Shown: piece by piece, positions 1 to 12,735 of the stretch
Layout of the letters: every line of letters begins with the position of its first letter
Numbering within the stretch: the stretch's first letter is position 1
NCBI GenBank assembly: GCA_016987375.1
Contig: PJRA01000005.1
Span: 2,376,345-2,440,344 of the forward strand
Source of the DNA: Brachionus koreanus
Lineage: Eukaryota > Rotifera > Eurotatoria > Ploima > Brachionidae
Direction of reading: 5' to 3'
DNA: 64,000 bases
Program-made: the position numbers and the translations under genes
The notes under the pieces: model-generated
Databases searched by the model: none
Told to the model about the DNA's origin: nothing
Seen by the model: only the letters and a program-made list of their open reading frames with translations

Positions 1-1062
1 ATTTATCGTAAACAATTGAAACAATAATACTTGGAAATAAACATCTCATAGCATCTCAATTCAAATTTGCAGTTGCACACTTGTGTTCCCATAGATTATC
101 TTGAAAAGGACAATCTGTTATTGTGAATAAAATCAAGATTCGAAAGCTACAAAGAGGCAAATAGATTTTATCTTTTCCCCTAGTCTTCTTGCTAGGGATA
201 TTTTATGATTTTATTTTCAAGTATTATTTTTACAATTTAATTAATTTTGTAATTGATAATTAAAAATGATCCTAACTTCAGTATTTTTGTTTTTAAATAA
301 CTTTTACTATTTTTAAATATTATGCGCGAAAAATAATTTATGTAAATAAAAGAAAAATTAAAATTTTTGCATTAGGTTCGATGGAAAGAAAGAAAAAAAA
401 TGCGTGATTTAAGACTAATATTAAATCATGAAGTAATCTTCAAAAAGTCCTCTAAAATTGCAAATATGCTAAGTGTTAAAACAAAATTGAAGACCGAGTA
501 TATAACCCTATATTATTGTATTATTGATTATTGTTATTCACTTCAATGTTGTGTGATATTTATGATTCAGTCATTTATTTAGTAAGGTAAAATTTTAATA
601 CCAGTACGCTCGAGGGCTTTTTAGACCATTTTTTGAAAAATTGAAACTTGAATTTTATCATATAAAAATGAAATTTTAAAAAATAGCTTTTATTAGCTAA
701 AAGTTTTAATTGTAATTTGTTAGAAAATGAATAAATTTTAAAAGAAATATTTTAATTTATCTTAGTAAATTTATTTGAAATTTTTTCGAAAAATCAGTCC
801 GGCTTTCAAACAATTTTCAACTTGCTCTTTTTGCTCAAAAATTTTAGATGCGTGATGTAATTACAATATAAAGAAATATTACAATATAAAGTTATCTTAA
901 TAAAAAAATAAAATAAAATTTAAAAAAATTTAATTTAACACGTTTGCTTTATTTGATTTAATATTTATAATTACCTAAATAGAATAGTTTTGAAACCTTT
1001 TGGTCAATAGTTTTTTATCTAATAAAAAATTCACTATTTATTTAAATTGAAAAAAAAGTTTC
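1..1062. other. Non-genic AT-rich flank
   Basis: I see no convincing gene here. It is the 3' flank of the large minus-strand gene that ends at 1063. A TTTATT (AATAAA on the minus strand) lies near 1035-1041 and could serve as its polyadenylation signal. Positions about 605-830 belong to a dispersed repeat also found inverted near 52130-52365. Confidence 0.6.
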
Positions 1063-4000
1063 CTATTGAATCAATTTAAAAATTATTAAACTCAAAAAAA
1101 CCAGGATAAAATCCATTTTAATATTTGAAGAATTGCTGCCAATGCTAGAATCATCGTTAATATTTGTCAAAATTTGCTCTAAAAGAACGGAAAATTTTGT
1201 GGCATGAGTGCAGCTACATTCAATTCTAAAATTGCTGTAATCACTTTGTGATAAATAGCAACCAGAATCACTCCACTTGAGCAAATTTTCATCATAGTAC
1301 TTACAAACAAGTTTGTATTGTGAAGATTTAGTTTGAACTGTATTAACTGTATTTTCATCAATATCAAAAGTTAACTTAATAGGGTTTGTTAAATTCTGAA
1401 CTCCAAAGCTTGAACCATTTGCGAAAAATTTTACATCAATTTGTTTAGAAACCATAGACAACGATTCATCTTTCGGATAGTCAATTAAAGAAACTTTTCC
1501 TAACTTATTCGAATTAAATATTTCTGAAGCATCCATTTGAATACTTGAATAACTAACCAAACTAACATTTTCTGTTTCAATGCTCATTATAGTTAAATTC
1601 AAATTACTAGAAATAAAATTTGAAGCTGAAAGACCGGAAATTCCGGTCGGGCTTTGCAAATCGTCCATATTGGTTAAGATTTTTACAAAATCGGACATCA
1701 TATTCTCCATTTTAGATGAAGTCGTTGGTTCATAAATATTCGACATTACATTCAACAATCCTGATGTCTGATCTGATGTTATTGAGGAAAATGTTCCATT
1801 TTCTTGATTTTCGTTCATTTTTGAAAAATAGTCTTCAAATTTTTGGCCAATTAGGTCTCTAGCCGCTGGTTCTTTACTAAGCTTTGACGAATAATAGTCC
1901 AAGTCTGATATAGTTTGATCCAAATCACCTTCATTAAAATCAAATGAGCCTAAAATGCTATCTGCCAATTGAGCTGTATCAAATGACATGTCATACATAG
2001 TTACAGAATTTTGAAGCTTGGTAAAATTTTTACTATATTCAGAAAAATAGGCAAAATCTCCGTCAAAACGACTTGTTGTCACACTGTCAACTGAATAATC
2101 ATAATAAACATTTCCTCTAAGATCAGAAACAAACAAAACTATTAGAAAAGATTTTGTCAAGTAAGGCAAAATAGTAGCTGAAGCAGGCACATCCATGAAG
2201 TCAGTCAATCTTACTTGTCCATATTCTGGATGTTCAATTCCAAAGGCATATTTTAAAGGCAAATCTGAATCCCAATAATCAGTGGATAAATAAAAATTAT
2301 CCATTAGCCCCTTTCCGCTAAGAGTTGAAATTTTTATCACAGATTTTCGAACGGGCTGTTTGAATGGTTCACAAACATCTTTTTTTACACAAAAACCAGC
2401 TCCATTACACACTTCACTTGAATTAAAGAGTATTCCATTGCATGTTACTTCTTCTAAATCACTTAATGGCAATCTTGTCTCATCTATTAGCTCCATTATG
2501 GCTCTGTAGCGATGAGCCTCTTGAATGCTCTGATTTTGGTGTTCCATCAAGTGCCAAGAGCCATATTTTGAAGCAAGTCCGACATAAGCAAAATGACAGT
2601 TTTCAGTCAAGTTCATTTTATCAAACATATTGTAGTAATTTTTATAAACCTGATACATTCTTGGATCACGATTCCATTCAATGTACTTATCGGTTGCACC
2701 AGGTGTCTCTGACCCACTAAGGATAACAGATAGTTCACTTAGACCACTACCAGATTCATAAAATCCGAAGCCAACATTAAATTGATTAGCAATCGTCAAA
2801 TGCTTTCTAACTGTTTCATTCATTCTTTCTAAATCTGAATCGCATAGTTCAAACAAAAGAGTTAGGTCTGAATTGGCGACTGTTGCAGCTGAAGGAGATC
2901 CACAATCAATATAGCCAGTGATGGCCAACATAATTCTTGAATGAGACAAATATACATCTTGGTATTCCAAAATTCTGGTTGACATTATTGGCATTAAAGT
3001 AAAAGAGCCAATTACCAGAACAATTTTATCTTTTTCTAAACCAAAAACTGTTTTCCAAATTTCTATTATTTCTTTAGTTCTTTTTGAATAGTAAAGATTT
3101 CTTGCAATAACTGGATCAGCTGAAAGTCCAAGTTTTAAGCCTTGTTCGATACAATGTTTGCCACTTTCAAAAAAATCATTCCATGCCTCATTAGTGTATT
3201 CCAAATAAATAGTCACATCTTTTCTCAATTGAGACAAGACCATTTTTGCCATTTCAGTAACATAATTGTCATCTGCTGCATATGGAACAATAAACCAAGG
3301 ATTTACTTTGAGAATATTAGCTAAAAGTATTTGATATTCAAGTGCTACACCGTTTCCTTCGGTGTAACTTGTTGGAGTAATTCGTTGTGACCATTTTATT
3401 ATATCTTTTTCTTCAGTCCAAGGCATAAAACGAATTGTTTTGAACCTTTTGAGTCTTTCCATAAAAAGAGGATGAAAAGGAATTTTTTGATAGATGTCCT
3501 CAAAGCCGTCCATTACCACTCTCAAATTTCGTATCGGATCCGAAGCATTTATTTTATGAATTTTCAAAAAAACACCATTATCTCTAATTGAGCTCATTTT
3601 AACACTTATTTTCATTTTATTTTTGTCAATATGCTCAATTAGCTCAGCATCAAAGCCAAATTCAATGTCACCTTCACCATCATATTGCACATGATAGACT
3701 GAGTCAGGCCATCTTCCATACATGTCTCTTAGTAGCAATGTTACAAATTTTCTCTCATATGGAATATGGGTCGGAAATCTATCTGTAGTTAGATTAAATT
3801 TTTCATTTAAACTCCAAATGTACAAGTCATTTAATTTGTCCATATGCTGTATGATCCATTCACGACCCATTTTAGCAATGTCTACAAATGCCCATTGAGG
3901 CGAGTAGTCAACAACACCGTTCAAATTGATGCCAAGTTTTGAGCCGTCATTCGGAGATCGAATCGCAATTGTGCACGAATTTCGCACGTCATGTGTATAA

Positions 4001-7000
4001 CCGGCCCAGCATAGACACGAACCGCGTATGCATGTACCAAAAGCGCAGTCCAAACAAGTCAAGCATTCTGGTCGCTCAGGATCCACTGTGCAATCAAGTT
4101 CACATTTATAATTTACATATGAATATCCTGGATCGCAAATGCAATTGTTTGAGTCTGACGAGCATATTCCATGCGTGCCACAGCCACAATCGATTTCACA
4201 ATTTTTGCCCTTGTATCCGCGAAAACACAAACAAGTATCATTATCTACACATTTTCCATTAAAATTGCAATTGTCTGTACAAGTGAAAATTTCACATCCA
4301 TAGCCAGAATAGCCAACATTGCAGTGACAAGTGTGAATTACATAAAATCCTTCTGTATGGTTATAATCGCAAACACCATGACCACTACATTCATATGTAC
4401 ATCGTTTGCTTACCACATAATTAGCTTGCTCACAATATTCACCTTGAGTACCGAATGTGCATGAACATATTTCTTTTTTTCCTGTTAATAAATTAGGGCT
4501 ACATACTCCACTAGAGCTGCAGTTAAATTTACAATTATATTCTTTTTCTTCCCATTGACAAATCGCTTCTGAATCAATATGATCAAAATAAGCATTGTAC
4601 TTTGGTATTGTAGTCCAATTCGAGTCTGTTGATTCAATTAGACCCCAGCAACCATATTTTGAACATTGTCCAACAGAAATGAAATAGGCAAACAAGTCAA
4701 GGTTGACATTGGGTATGTTTGTCAAATTTTTTAAGTAAAGTTTTAAAGCATGGTACATTCGAGGATCACGGTGGATTTCATACGACAAAGCTGTTAGCTC
4801 TATGTTATCTATATCTCTAAGAGAAGAAAAATCAGGACCTGCTTCATACAAACCAAATTTCATTTTTCCTTCAGTTTTGTTTTTGACCAAAAGTCCAATT
4901 TTTTCTGTTACTCGCACAGCATCTTCTATCGCTTGATAAATAGTTGTGTTGTAAAATTCTTCTAGAGTTATCAAAGAACCATCGTCTTTTTTAAGCTCAG
5001 CTGACATGTAAGGAGCCACAGCAATCATGTCATATGATTTGTGAAAGTCACCATTGCATAGAAAAAATACCTCGGTGGGACCTGACCAAGCTGCTTGCGA
5101 GCCAAAAATCAAATTAATTCTATCTGTATCTTGACTTGTTTCATTGAAAACCTCAATTATTAAATCTTTGTATTTTTTACCTGTCATGGCATGATAGCAT
5201 ATTTGTCCTTGATAGTTAAGGGAATAATAATTTTGCATTGCTTTGATTGTATAATTTTGAATAAAGCCCATTTTTTGAGCATAATCACCACAAGGATGAC
5301 TTCCACCTGTTCCCCAACACTCGTTTCCAACTTCAATGTAAATCTTAACATCCGGTCTTAAATTATCACGAACATATGTTGCCCAATTTCTAATGTACTC
5401 ATCAGTAGCTCTGTGTGGCAAATTAAACCAAGGATTAGCGCCAAGAATATTACATAAAAGAACCTGTTTTTCTAAGCTTATTCCAGTGCGTAGAGTATAG
5501 GTATAGAATGAGTCTGTAGTTCTATTTGACCAGTCTACGTCTACATCTTCGAATACACTTGACCAAGGCATGAAGCGCAATGTCGTGAATTTTCGCAAAT
5601 ATTCCAAAAAAACTGGATAGAATGGAAAGTCCTCATAAGTTTGCTCAAATTTTGCTTCCATTATTCTTACATTTCTGATAGGATTAGACGGATTTGTACG
5701 CATTATGTTGTAATAGATGCCATTGTTCATCTCTGTTTTATGAGTCACTGTGAATTCAATTCGGCCAGCACCTCTATATGTTATCTCATTATCTTCGAAC
5801 AAAAAGTTTAGAAAGCCATCCCCATCATATAAACAAATGTATTTTCCATTTGGATAGTGGGCTTTTAGATCTCTAGTCAAAAATGTGCCCACTTGTTTGT
5901 CTATTTCTAGATAAATTGGATAGCCATCGTTTGATAATTGAATATCTTCTTGATCAAGTTCACCCCATAATGTTGGATAAACAAGTTTGTGTGCAATCCA
6001 TTTTCGAGCACGACGATGCAAATCAACAAAAGTCAGTTCAGCTGACCAGTCTGGTATGTCGGCTAAATTCATTGCGTATTCAGTCTTGTTAGAAGCACAG
6101 TCTAGATATTTTTTAGACAGAATTTCACAACTAGGACCTGAATATCCATCAAAACAAGCACAATTACCCTTAAAAAATTACAACACTTTAACCTTTAACT
6201 TGGTGAAAAATAGAATAATTTGACAAAAATATTTGGACTTAAGACATACAGTGTTGATTTGATTTGATAATAAGGTATTAAGCGTTATTTTTTACGTAAA
6301 ATTACCAAAATTTAATAATTATTTATTTAGGTTATCCTAATTGTGATTCAAAATAATGGAAACTAGTCAAATCATTAATTTTTTCCATTTAAAATAAACT
6401 AATAAATAAATATTTCTACTGTATTTTTCCATTTTTTACAAAATTTTTCAATTAAAAAAAAATACGGATTTTACGTAAATATTAATTTTTTTGAAATTTT
6501 CCAAAAATTCTAAATAATTGCTTGAAAATTGACTTTTTTGGGCCTTTGTTTTTACCAGTTTTTTTGTAAAATTTCGAAAATTTAAGTAAAAAATGATAAT
6601 TTTACGTAAAAAACGGTAAAAATCCCAGTGTCAAATCAACAGTGTACCAAGTCACAATAAAATATCTTTCTGATAAATAATCTGATAAAGCTTATGATGA
6701 GCTTTCAATCATTGCATTCATGATGCTGTGCATTTAAGAGAAATCCAAATATAAAATTAAAAAGTCCAAAAAAATATGCTTGTTTGTAAGAATAGACCAT
6801 GAGATTATTTTAGTAATTTTTATACTTCAAGTACTTATTTTACTTCATGTTTTTATAAAATTAAATTGATAATTCAAACCTCTTATTCAAAAAGTTCTAA
6901 AACTGATCAAATTTATTTCAAAAATGATCAAAAATATATAAAAAAGCAAAGACCAACAAAAAAATATTTTACTTAAAAAAGTTACCTGATGACATATGCC

Positions 7001-8653
7001 CCATTTGCAATCTGTACAATTTATTTTCTCTGGTTTGGGAACATCGTCAGAAGTAAACGGAAAACTAGATCTCTCTCCATTTAGCCATTTAACTGCAGCT
7101 CTGTACATCGGCACAGTCATAGGGTCTTGATTTAAATTTTCCAAAATTGACTGATATCCGCAAAGACCTCCACCATACGGACATCTGTCCACGTATCTTA
7201 CGATACTTTTCAAGAACATTATTCCTCCTCCTGCCTTCCACCATCTCTCAAAAAAGTCCAACATCAAATCTTCTACAACTGGTTGACGCAAAGCTTCGAT
7301 TATCAAGTCCTCCAAGTCTTGTTCTAAATAAGAATCATTTTCTTTGCGCCATCGCAAATTAAAACCAGGCGCATGCACCAAAAATCCAACATTGTAACCA
7401 ACAGTTGATATGTTGTTTATTTTTATTTTGCTTTTTTGAACTTGAATTATGGAACTAGCTTCATCGCGATAAATTTCCTGTCTTATAATATCATTTATTG
7501 TATCAATTGTATAGTTTTCAGCTATCTTAATATCAAATCCATTTCCATTAAAATCTACACCATAAGATATATCACCAGCGACTGAATACAAATCAAATTT
7601 CTCTAAATCTTCTGGTTCATAGAACGACAATGTATTGTCAAAATATCCATATTGCCAAGTTGATAGTACATATTTAACTCGTGTATCATTGCCAAAAACC
7701 TGCTTCCATGCATCAATTAAATTCATTTGCAATGTTCTATTGTTATTGTTGAAACCTTTGTTTGATGATTGTTCAACGTAGATTAATTTAGTTTCATTAT
7801 TTAAATTTTCATAAACGTATTCAGCAATTTTCACAATATTCTCAAAGTTTGCTTCAGAAGGAATTGAAAGCCAAATATCTTTTTTTAAAAAATTAGCTAG
7901 TTCGATAATGTACTCTATTGAAACCATCTTGCGACCATACTGAGTGTAATAAGTCACTGGTCGCCTTGTAGACCATTCAATATTTGCATCTGGAATGCTA
8001 ATGCCTCGTCTACCTACCATCCATTCAGAAAATCTCAAAGCTTCAAATATGCTAATAATTTTGGTGTAATTTTTATCAAATGTTTCTGTAGAAAATTCAT
8101 CCTCCTTCAAACGAACATCAATATTTGTCGCATTAGGTTTTGTAATTATTAGAATAATTCCATTAGTAGTTGATTCATTTACATAAAATTCAACTTTATT
8201 GCTCTCTACAAAGTTTAAATAAACAGCATCGCCAAGTAAAGTTATATTTCCAGTTCCTTCAAATGATGCAATGTATTCACCACTAGGATAATTTCCATTT
8301 GTTCCAAATGATGTCATATAGCCATGATATAAAGTGCCTGACGGATTGTGATTGAACTCAATTGGGTATCCATCATTTGACCATGTTGTCTCAATTTCTC
8401 CTATTCGGCGATAATTGTTCCATTCTATGTCTGTAGATACTGTTATCCATTCATTTGCATGTTTAAATTTGTTGGTAAATACCCATTGGGACATTCCATA
8501 ATCGATTGGACCAAGATTGATACCCAAACCCGGTTTTGGGTGATCATCTCCAGAAAAAATTAGCTCAGGTAAAGAAATTACTGAGCTCGATAAAAAAATT
8601 AACAATAATTTCAAACTTTTCAACATTTTATAATGTTTTTTGTTTAATTTCAA
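1063..8653 (-). CDS. Three-module glycosidase-like/EGF/GPS surface protein
   Basis: Two coding exons, 8653-6986 and 6168-1063, join in phase 0 through an 817-bp intron and give about 2257 residues. The junction restores an EGF-like domain (CTDCKWGICHQ then GNCACFDGYSGPSCE). A start at 8626 (Met10) gives a cleaner signal peptide. Three homologous modules follow, each opening with a GINL/MNL...W.F.....W(I) pattern: residues about 37-540, 585-1110 and 1335-1840. They resemble bacterial clan-A-type glycoside hydrolases with an NE acid/base motif and a YE nucleophile motif. Module 2 has Glu839 (GNECWG) and Glu998 (LYEAG); module 3 has Glu1550 (TNEAWN) and Glu1694 (FYESG); module 1 has Lys299 and Ala428 instead. 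About five EGF/Cys-rich repeats separate modules 2 and 3. The C-terminus has a GPS-like motif (CSCTHATKFSVLL), a Ser/Asn-rich stretch and a hydrophobic end that fits GPI anchoring or a single membrane helix. Substrate is unknown. Confidence 0.85.
6247..6646. mobile_element. Tc1/mariner-type MITE in intron 1
   Basis: This 400-bp non-coding unit sits in the intron of the glycosidase-like gene. It has terminal inverted repeats, TACAGTGTTGATTTGA at the left and TACACTGTTGATTTGA reading inward from the right, differing at one base. TA dinucleotides sit at both outer ends. Sub-terminal arms also match in inverted orientation (TTTTTTACGTAAAATTA motifs near 6290 and 6600). The TA flanks and CAGTG-type end suggest mobilisation by a Tc1/mariner transposase. 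Confidence 0.7.
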
Positions 8654-8659
8654 ACCTTC

Positions 8660-10900
8660 AATTTATAGCAAAAATAATGCTCTAAGGAATTAGATTTCAT
8701 TGATTTGGAATATGTTTAAGTAATGTGCACAAATACGTTGTTTACTTTCGAATTTTTTCTATATTGACTAAAAATTTTATTACCTTAAAAAATTTATTTT
8801 TATTTTAAAAGTAATTTTCATAAATCAATTGAATTTTACTGTTTAAACTTAATGTTTAAAAAGAATTAATCGGCATACTTTTTGAAAAACGCTAAAATTT
8901 TCAACAATTCTAAAGCTCTAGGTATTTTTAAATATTTAAATTGTTCAAAATTTCAAAATTCAAAAATCGGATGTTTTTTTTTTTAATAAAATTTTATTAG
9001 AATAATGAAAAAACCTTTATTTAAATTAATGTCGATGTGACTAATATTACATTTAAACAAACAAAGACAAAGTTATTTAAATTAGCCAACAATTTTATAC
9101 TCTATTTTTTTTTTTGATTTTTATTATTTCAAATACATTTAATTAAAAAATTATCAAAATTGAAATGAAATGATAAAAAAGCCTTCATCAAGTATTTAAA
9201 GACATTCTAAATATTTTTTTAACGCTATCAATTGATTATAAATTATGTAAGAACAACAACCTTGGTGCGACTAACTAGTTTCGCAAGTATCCTACTATAT
9301 AGCTAATCAGTTTTATTATTACTTTTATAACTTTAAAATTTTGTATCATTGAAATATTATATAAATGCATATTTGTAAAATTTAAAATTTATCTTTATTT
9401 ATCTTTTAATAATTAATTATTAATTGAAAAAGGGTGTAAAAAATGTTAAAATAATCATGACAAATTAAAATTTATTTAACTTTAAGTATTTATTGAGAGA
9501 AGTAAAAATTTGGTTGACTCACTCTTATTAAGCTCATTGAATTAAGTATTTTTATTGAAGGAAAATAAGTTAACTTTAAATTCCCTTAGGATTGTTTTAA
9601 TTATAAGAATAAAAAAGTTTCTATGATTTTCAATTTATAATCCTACGACTTCAGCTTTTAAGTAATTTTTATTTTTTATTTCTAAAGTGGCTGGAAAAAA
9701 TTCTTCTTCTCATTTTAACCATTTAAGCAATTTGCGTTCTAGAACTTATTTCGCTTTAAAATCCAAAAGGAAAATTTTTTGAAATTTTCCAAAACAGACA
9801 AAATAAAGATAGCATTTTAAAAAAATTTAAAATTGGTCATTAAATTATTTATTTAATTTAATAGCTCCTTAAAAAATTAATTTTAAAGGTTACCCCTGTT
9901 TCATACCTCCAAATACTGTCATGTCATTGGTATCTCGACGAAAAGTAAAGCACTTCTTTTCATAATCTTATTACCATATTATACATGTAATATCAAAGCT
10001 CTTGCACCAGTCTTACAATCCATTTACTCAATGGATCCGATTCAATCTCATGATGAGATTGAAGAATATTTTATCCATGTATAATGAGACGAGCTTATGT
10101 ATTAAAAAGATTCTGAAATCAAAAATATTTAAGCTTTTCCAAAATTATTAAGGTAAAGCAAACTTTTCATCAAATTTCATATTTCAAAAATGTGCTAAAA
10201 AATTTAATTTTTTAGAAGTTTATATTAATCAACTAGAGAACTTACCCATGGTAAGAAATTAATTTTTTTTCTAAATCTAAGTTAATGATGACGATTTATA
10301 AAAATGTCTCATTGAAAAAATATTGCTATATTTGATTATATTTTATATTTCTTTTTATTTTAATTTAGAATCATAGGAAGAGTATTTTTTAGTCTTGGGT
10401 TAATTTTTAAATTTTTGTCTTGTAAATAATTTTTGAAATTTGAAATTTTTTTAAATTATTTTGGAAGTATGGAGATATTAATTGAAATGACATGTCCTTT
10501 TTCAATCTTCTTCTTTATATTTTGCATTTTTAATTAGTTTGATTACGAATAAAATACAAATAAGAAAAAATAGCAAGCTTGACATATAGGACTTATAATT
10601 CTTTCAAAAATATTTTTTTAAAAATTTTTCTTTAAATATATCATAATTGTTGAGATTAAATTTAGGGCTGTGTCAATTATTTTTAAAAAAGGTTTTTAAA
10701 CATATATTTATATCTCCATGGTTACTTCATAAGCATGTTAAATAACTTTTTTTTAAAGTTTTTATTTATGTCTTCAAGCATTTTATCCATGTATAATTAT
10801 CCACAACACTTGGCTATGTTTTGGTACAAATGAATATTTGTCTTCGCAGCAAATTTTGATCATTTACTTAAATTTGGGTCAAAATAATTTAATTAAATCT
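8660..10900. other. Non-genic region with scattered repeats
   Basis: No gene is supportable. It holds poly-A/T runs, an almost perfect palindrome at 10041-10063 (11-bp arms around one base), and a short direct repeat (TTTTATCCATGTATAAT) near 10068 and again near 10780. A fragment near 10805-10845 resembles 22351-22395, both containing TTGGTACAAATGA. Confidence 0.5.
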
Positions 10901-10909
10901 TAAATTATT

Positions 10910-11075
10910 CTAGTTCGATAAATCAGTTCAAAAACAGACTGGACAATGTCGGTAGAAATAAAAAAAAATGAAAAGTCTACTAAAGTAGGACTACGTTAGT
11001 CCTCCTGCTTTGTCAATTTAGTTAAACTAAACTTGATCGTAGAATATTAACTATTATTATTATTATTATAAATGT
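10910..11075 (+). mobile_element. 5'-truncated LINE 3' end with (ATT)n tail
   Basis: One frame near 10912-10945 reads SSINQFKNRLDN, the typical C-terminal end of the reverse transcriptase protein of jockey/CR1-like non-LTR elements. It is followed by a short 3' untranslated stretch and an (ATT)n microsatellite at about 11049-11070, which is how such elements often end. Only the last bit of the element is present. Confidence 0.6.
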
Positions 11076-11079
11076 AATT

Positions 11080-12110
11080 TAACAGGAAATTATGTATCTT
11101 AACTATGTATATTAGTCCAATATTTTTTGTCTAATTTATTATTAGTTATTATTAAAATATTATAATTATACATTTTATTTTATTTTTAAAATTTGCAAAT
11201 TTCAAAAAGAAATAAATAAAATTGGCTTGAGATGACTATAATTGGCTAGATTTTCACACATTTGATTTTTACAGTGTAAAAATGAAAATGTAAATAAATC
11301 AAAAACTAAATTTTTTTATTAAAATTATTTTAAACTATACTAGAGTTTTTCAAAAGTCATTAAGTTTAAGTCAAGTCTTTTAACTTTGAGAACACTTTAA
11401 AATTGCTTTTTTTTTAAGTAAGTTCTATTTGATTTACTACTTAAAAGCTCATAATTACTCTAGATACTTTTTGAAAAAAAAATCTTCAGAGTCTAAAAAA
11501 TTCTTTAAAAAGAAATTCAAAATTATTAATTCAAAGTATGAACAATACAAATCGAATAAATTTGGAAAAATTAATTTGTCAACAAATAAAATATCAACAG
11601 ATAAATTTATCAACAAAAAATAAAAATTAAAGAGTACAAATTGTCAATAAATAATTAGAAAAACTAATAAAGATCAATAGAGTATTAATTATCAACTTAT
11701 TAAGATTTTGAATATTGGATTGTATACGATAGTCTCAACAATGAGTCATACTTAAACGAATTACGTCCGGTATTCAAAAAAATAAAGCAAGCATCGAAAA
11801 TATTAGGAAGATTTGTCTTTAAACCATTCAAGTTGAAGCCTAAACTGACGGAATAGAATGTGGACTTTTTGTCATAGTGTACGCTTTCGATTTGTGTCAT
11901 AATGTCGATCAGTCAACTCTCAAGTATTCTCAATGTGATATGCGAGCTCATTTTAATGAATGCTAAAAAAATAAAAAAATTACAGAATTTCCTATAAACC
12001 CCTTAAATCATATCCGGGAATATAAAACTGTAAAATATAACATTAAAATTTATTTTTTTTTATTTCGTTAAATTTTCTTTTTTATTTTTTCCACATTTTT
12101 TTGCTAACAA
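11080..12110. other. Non-genic region
   Basis: AT-rich sequence. A short minus-strand open frame (11900-11700) has no recognisable motif, splice context or repeat match that I can see. I find nothing else. Confidence 0.45.
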
Positions 12111-12114
12111 ATTG

Positions 12115-12735
12115 CTAAAAAATTTTTAAATAAAATTTTTGACAAAATATTTTTCGATGATTTGACTCAGATCTCATCCAACTAATGTTCAGAGAATGCT
12201 TTTGGACGTTGGGAGCACGTTCCATTTGTTCACCACTCGGTTTGATAGAAAGATTATTCACTGATCTCCCGAGTTTCGCATCGTAGCACCATTTAACATG
12301 ATTAAACTTTTTGTCGATTTTATAGAATTGAATAAGATCCATACTCTCTCGCCTATCTTGTAGAGTTTTTAATCCCAAGTTAGCTAATCTTGACTCGTAG
12401 TTCAAACTTCTTATTTGTGGAACAAGTTTCGTTGCTCTTCTTTGTACTTGTTCAAGTTTAAGTTTATCCTTCTTTAAATAAGGATTCCAAGCAGGTGCAC
12501 AGTATTCTAGATGCGGTCTAACATATTTTTTATAAAGCTGCAAAAACGATTGAGCATTCCAATACACGAATGTTTTCTTGAGCATATCAAGTATATTTTT
12601 AGCCTTTTTAACGCAGCTATCGATTTGATCATTCCAATTGAGTTTGTTATTCACCATTACACCAAGATCGCGCTCATTAATAGTCTCCGCTAATTCAACT
12701 CTGATATCATTCGGTTGTATCAAAAAAACTCATGA
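12115..12735 (-). pseudogene. LINE reverse transcriptase C-terminal fragment
   Basis: About 200 residues match the part of non-LTR reverse transcriptases after the catalytic domain: ERDLGVMVNNKLNW, then YVRPHLEYCAPAWNPY, then QVQRRATKLV and LQDRRESMDLIQFYKI. The frame is unbroken, so the copy is fairly young, but it lacks the catalytic YADD segment upstream and the normal C-terminal end. Related relics sit at 25870, 37990, 45200 and 62890. Confidence 0.85.

Noticed and set aside
400..582. 60-codon plus-strand open frame
   Set aside because: Low-complexity AT-rich translation with no motif, and no splice or homology support.
2442..4464. Several plus-strand open frames (near 2442, 3142, 3939, 4171)
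   Set aside because: They are antisense shadows of the long glycosidase/EGF exon.
11429..11623. 64-codon Lys/Asn-rich open frame
   Set aside because: Composition follows AT-rich DNA; no recognisable features.
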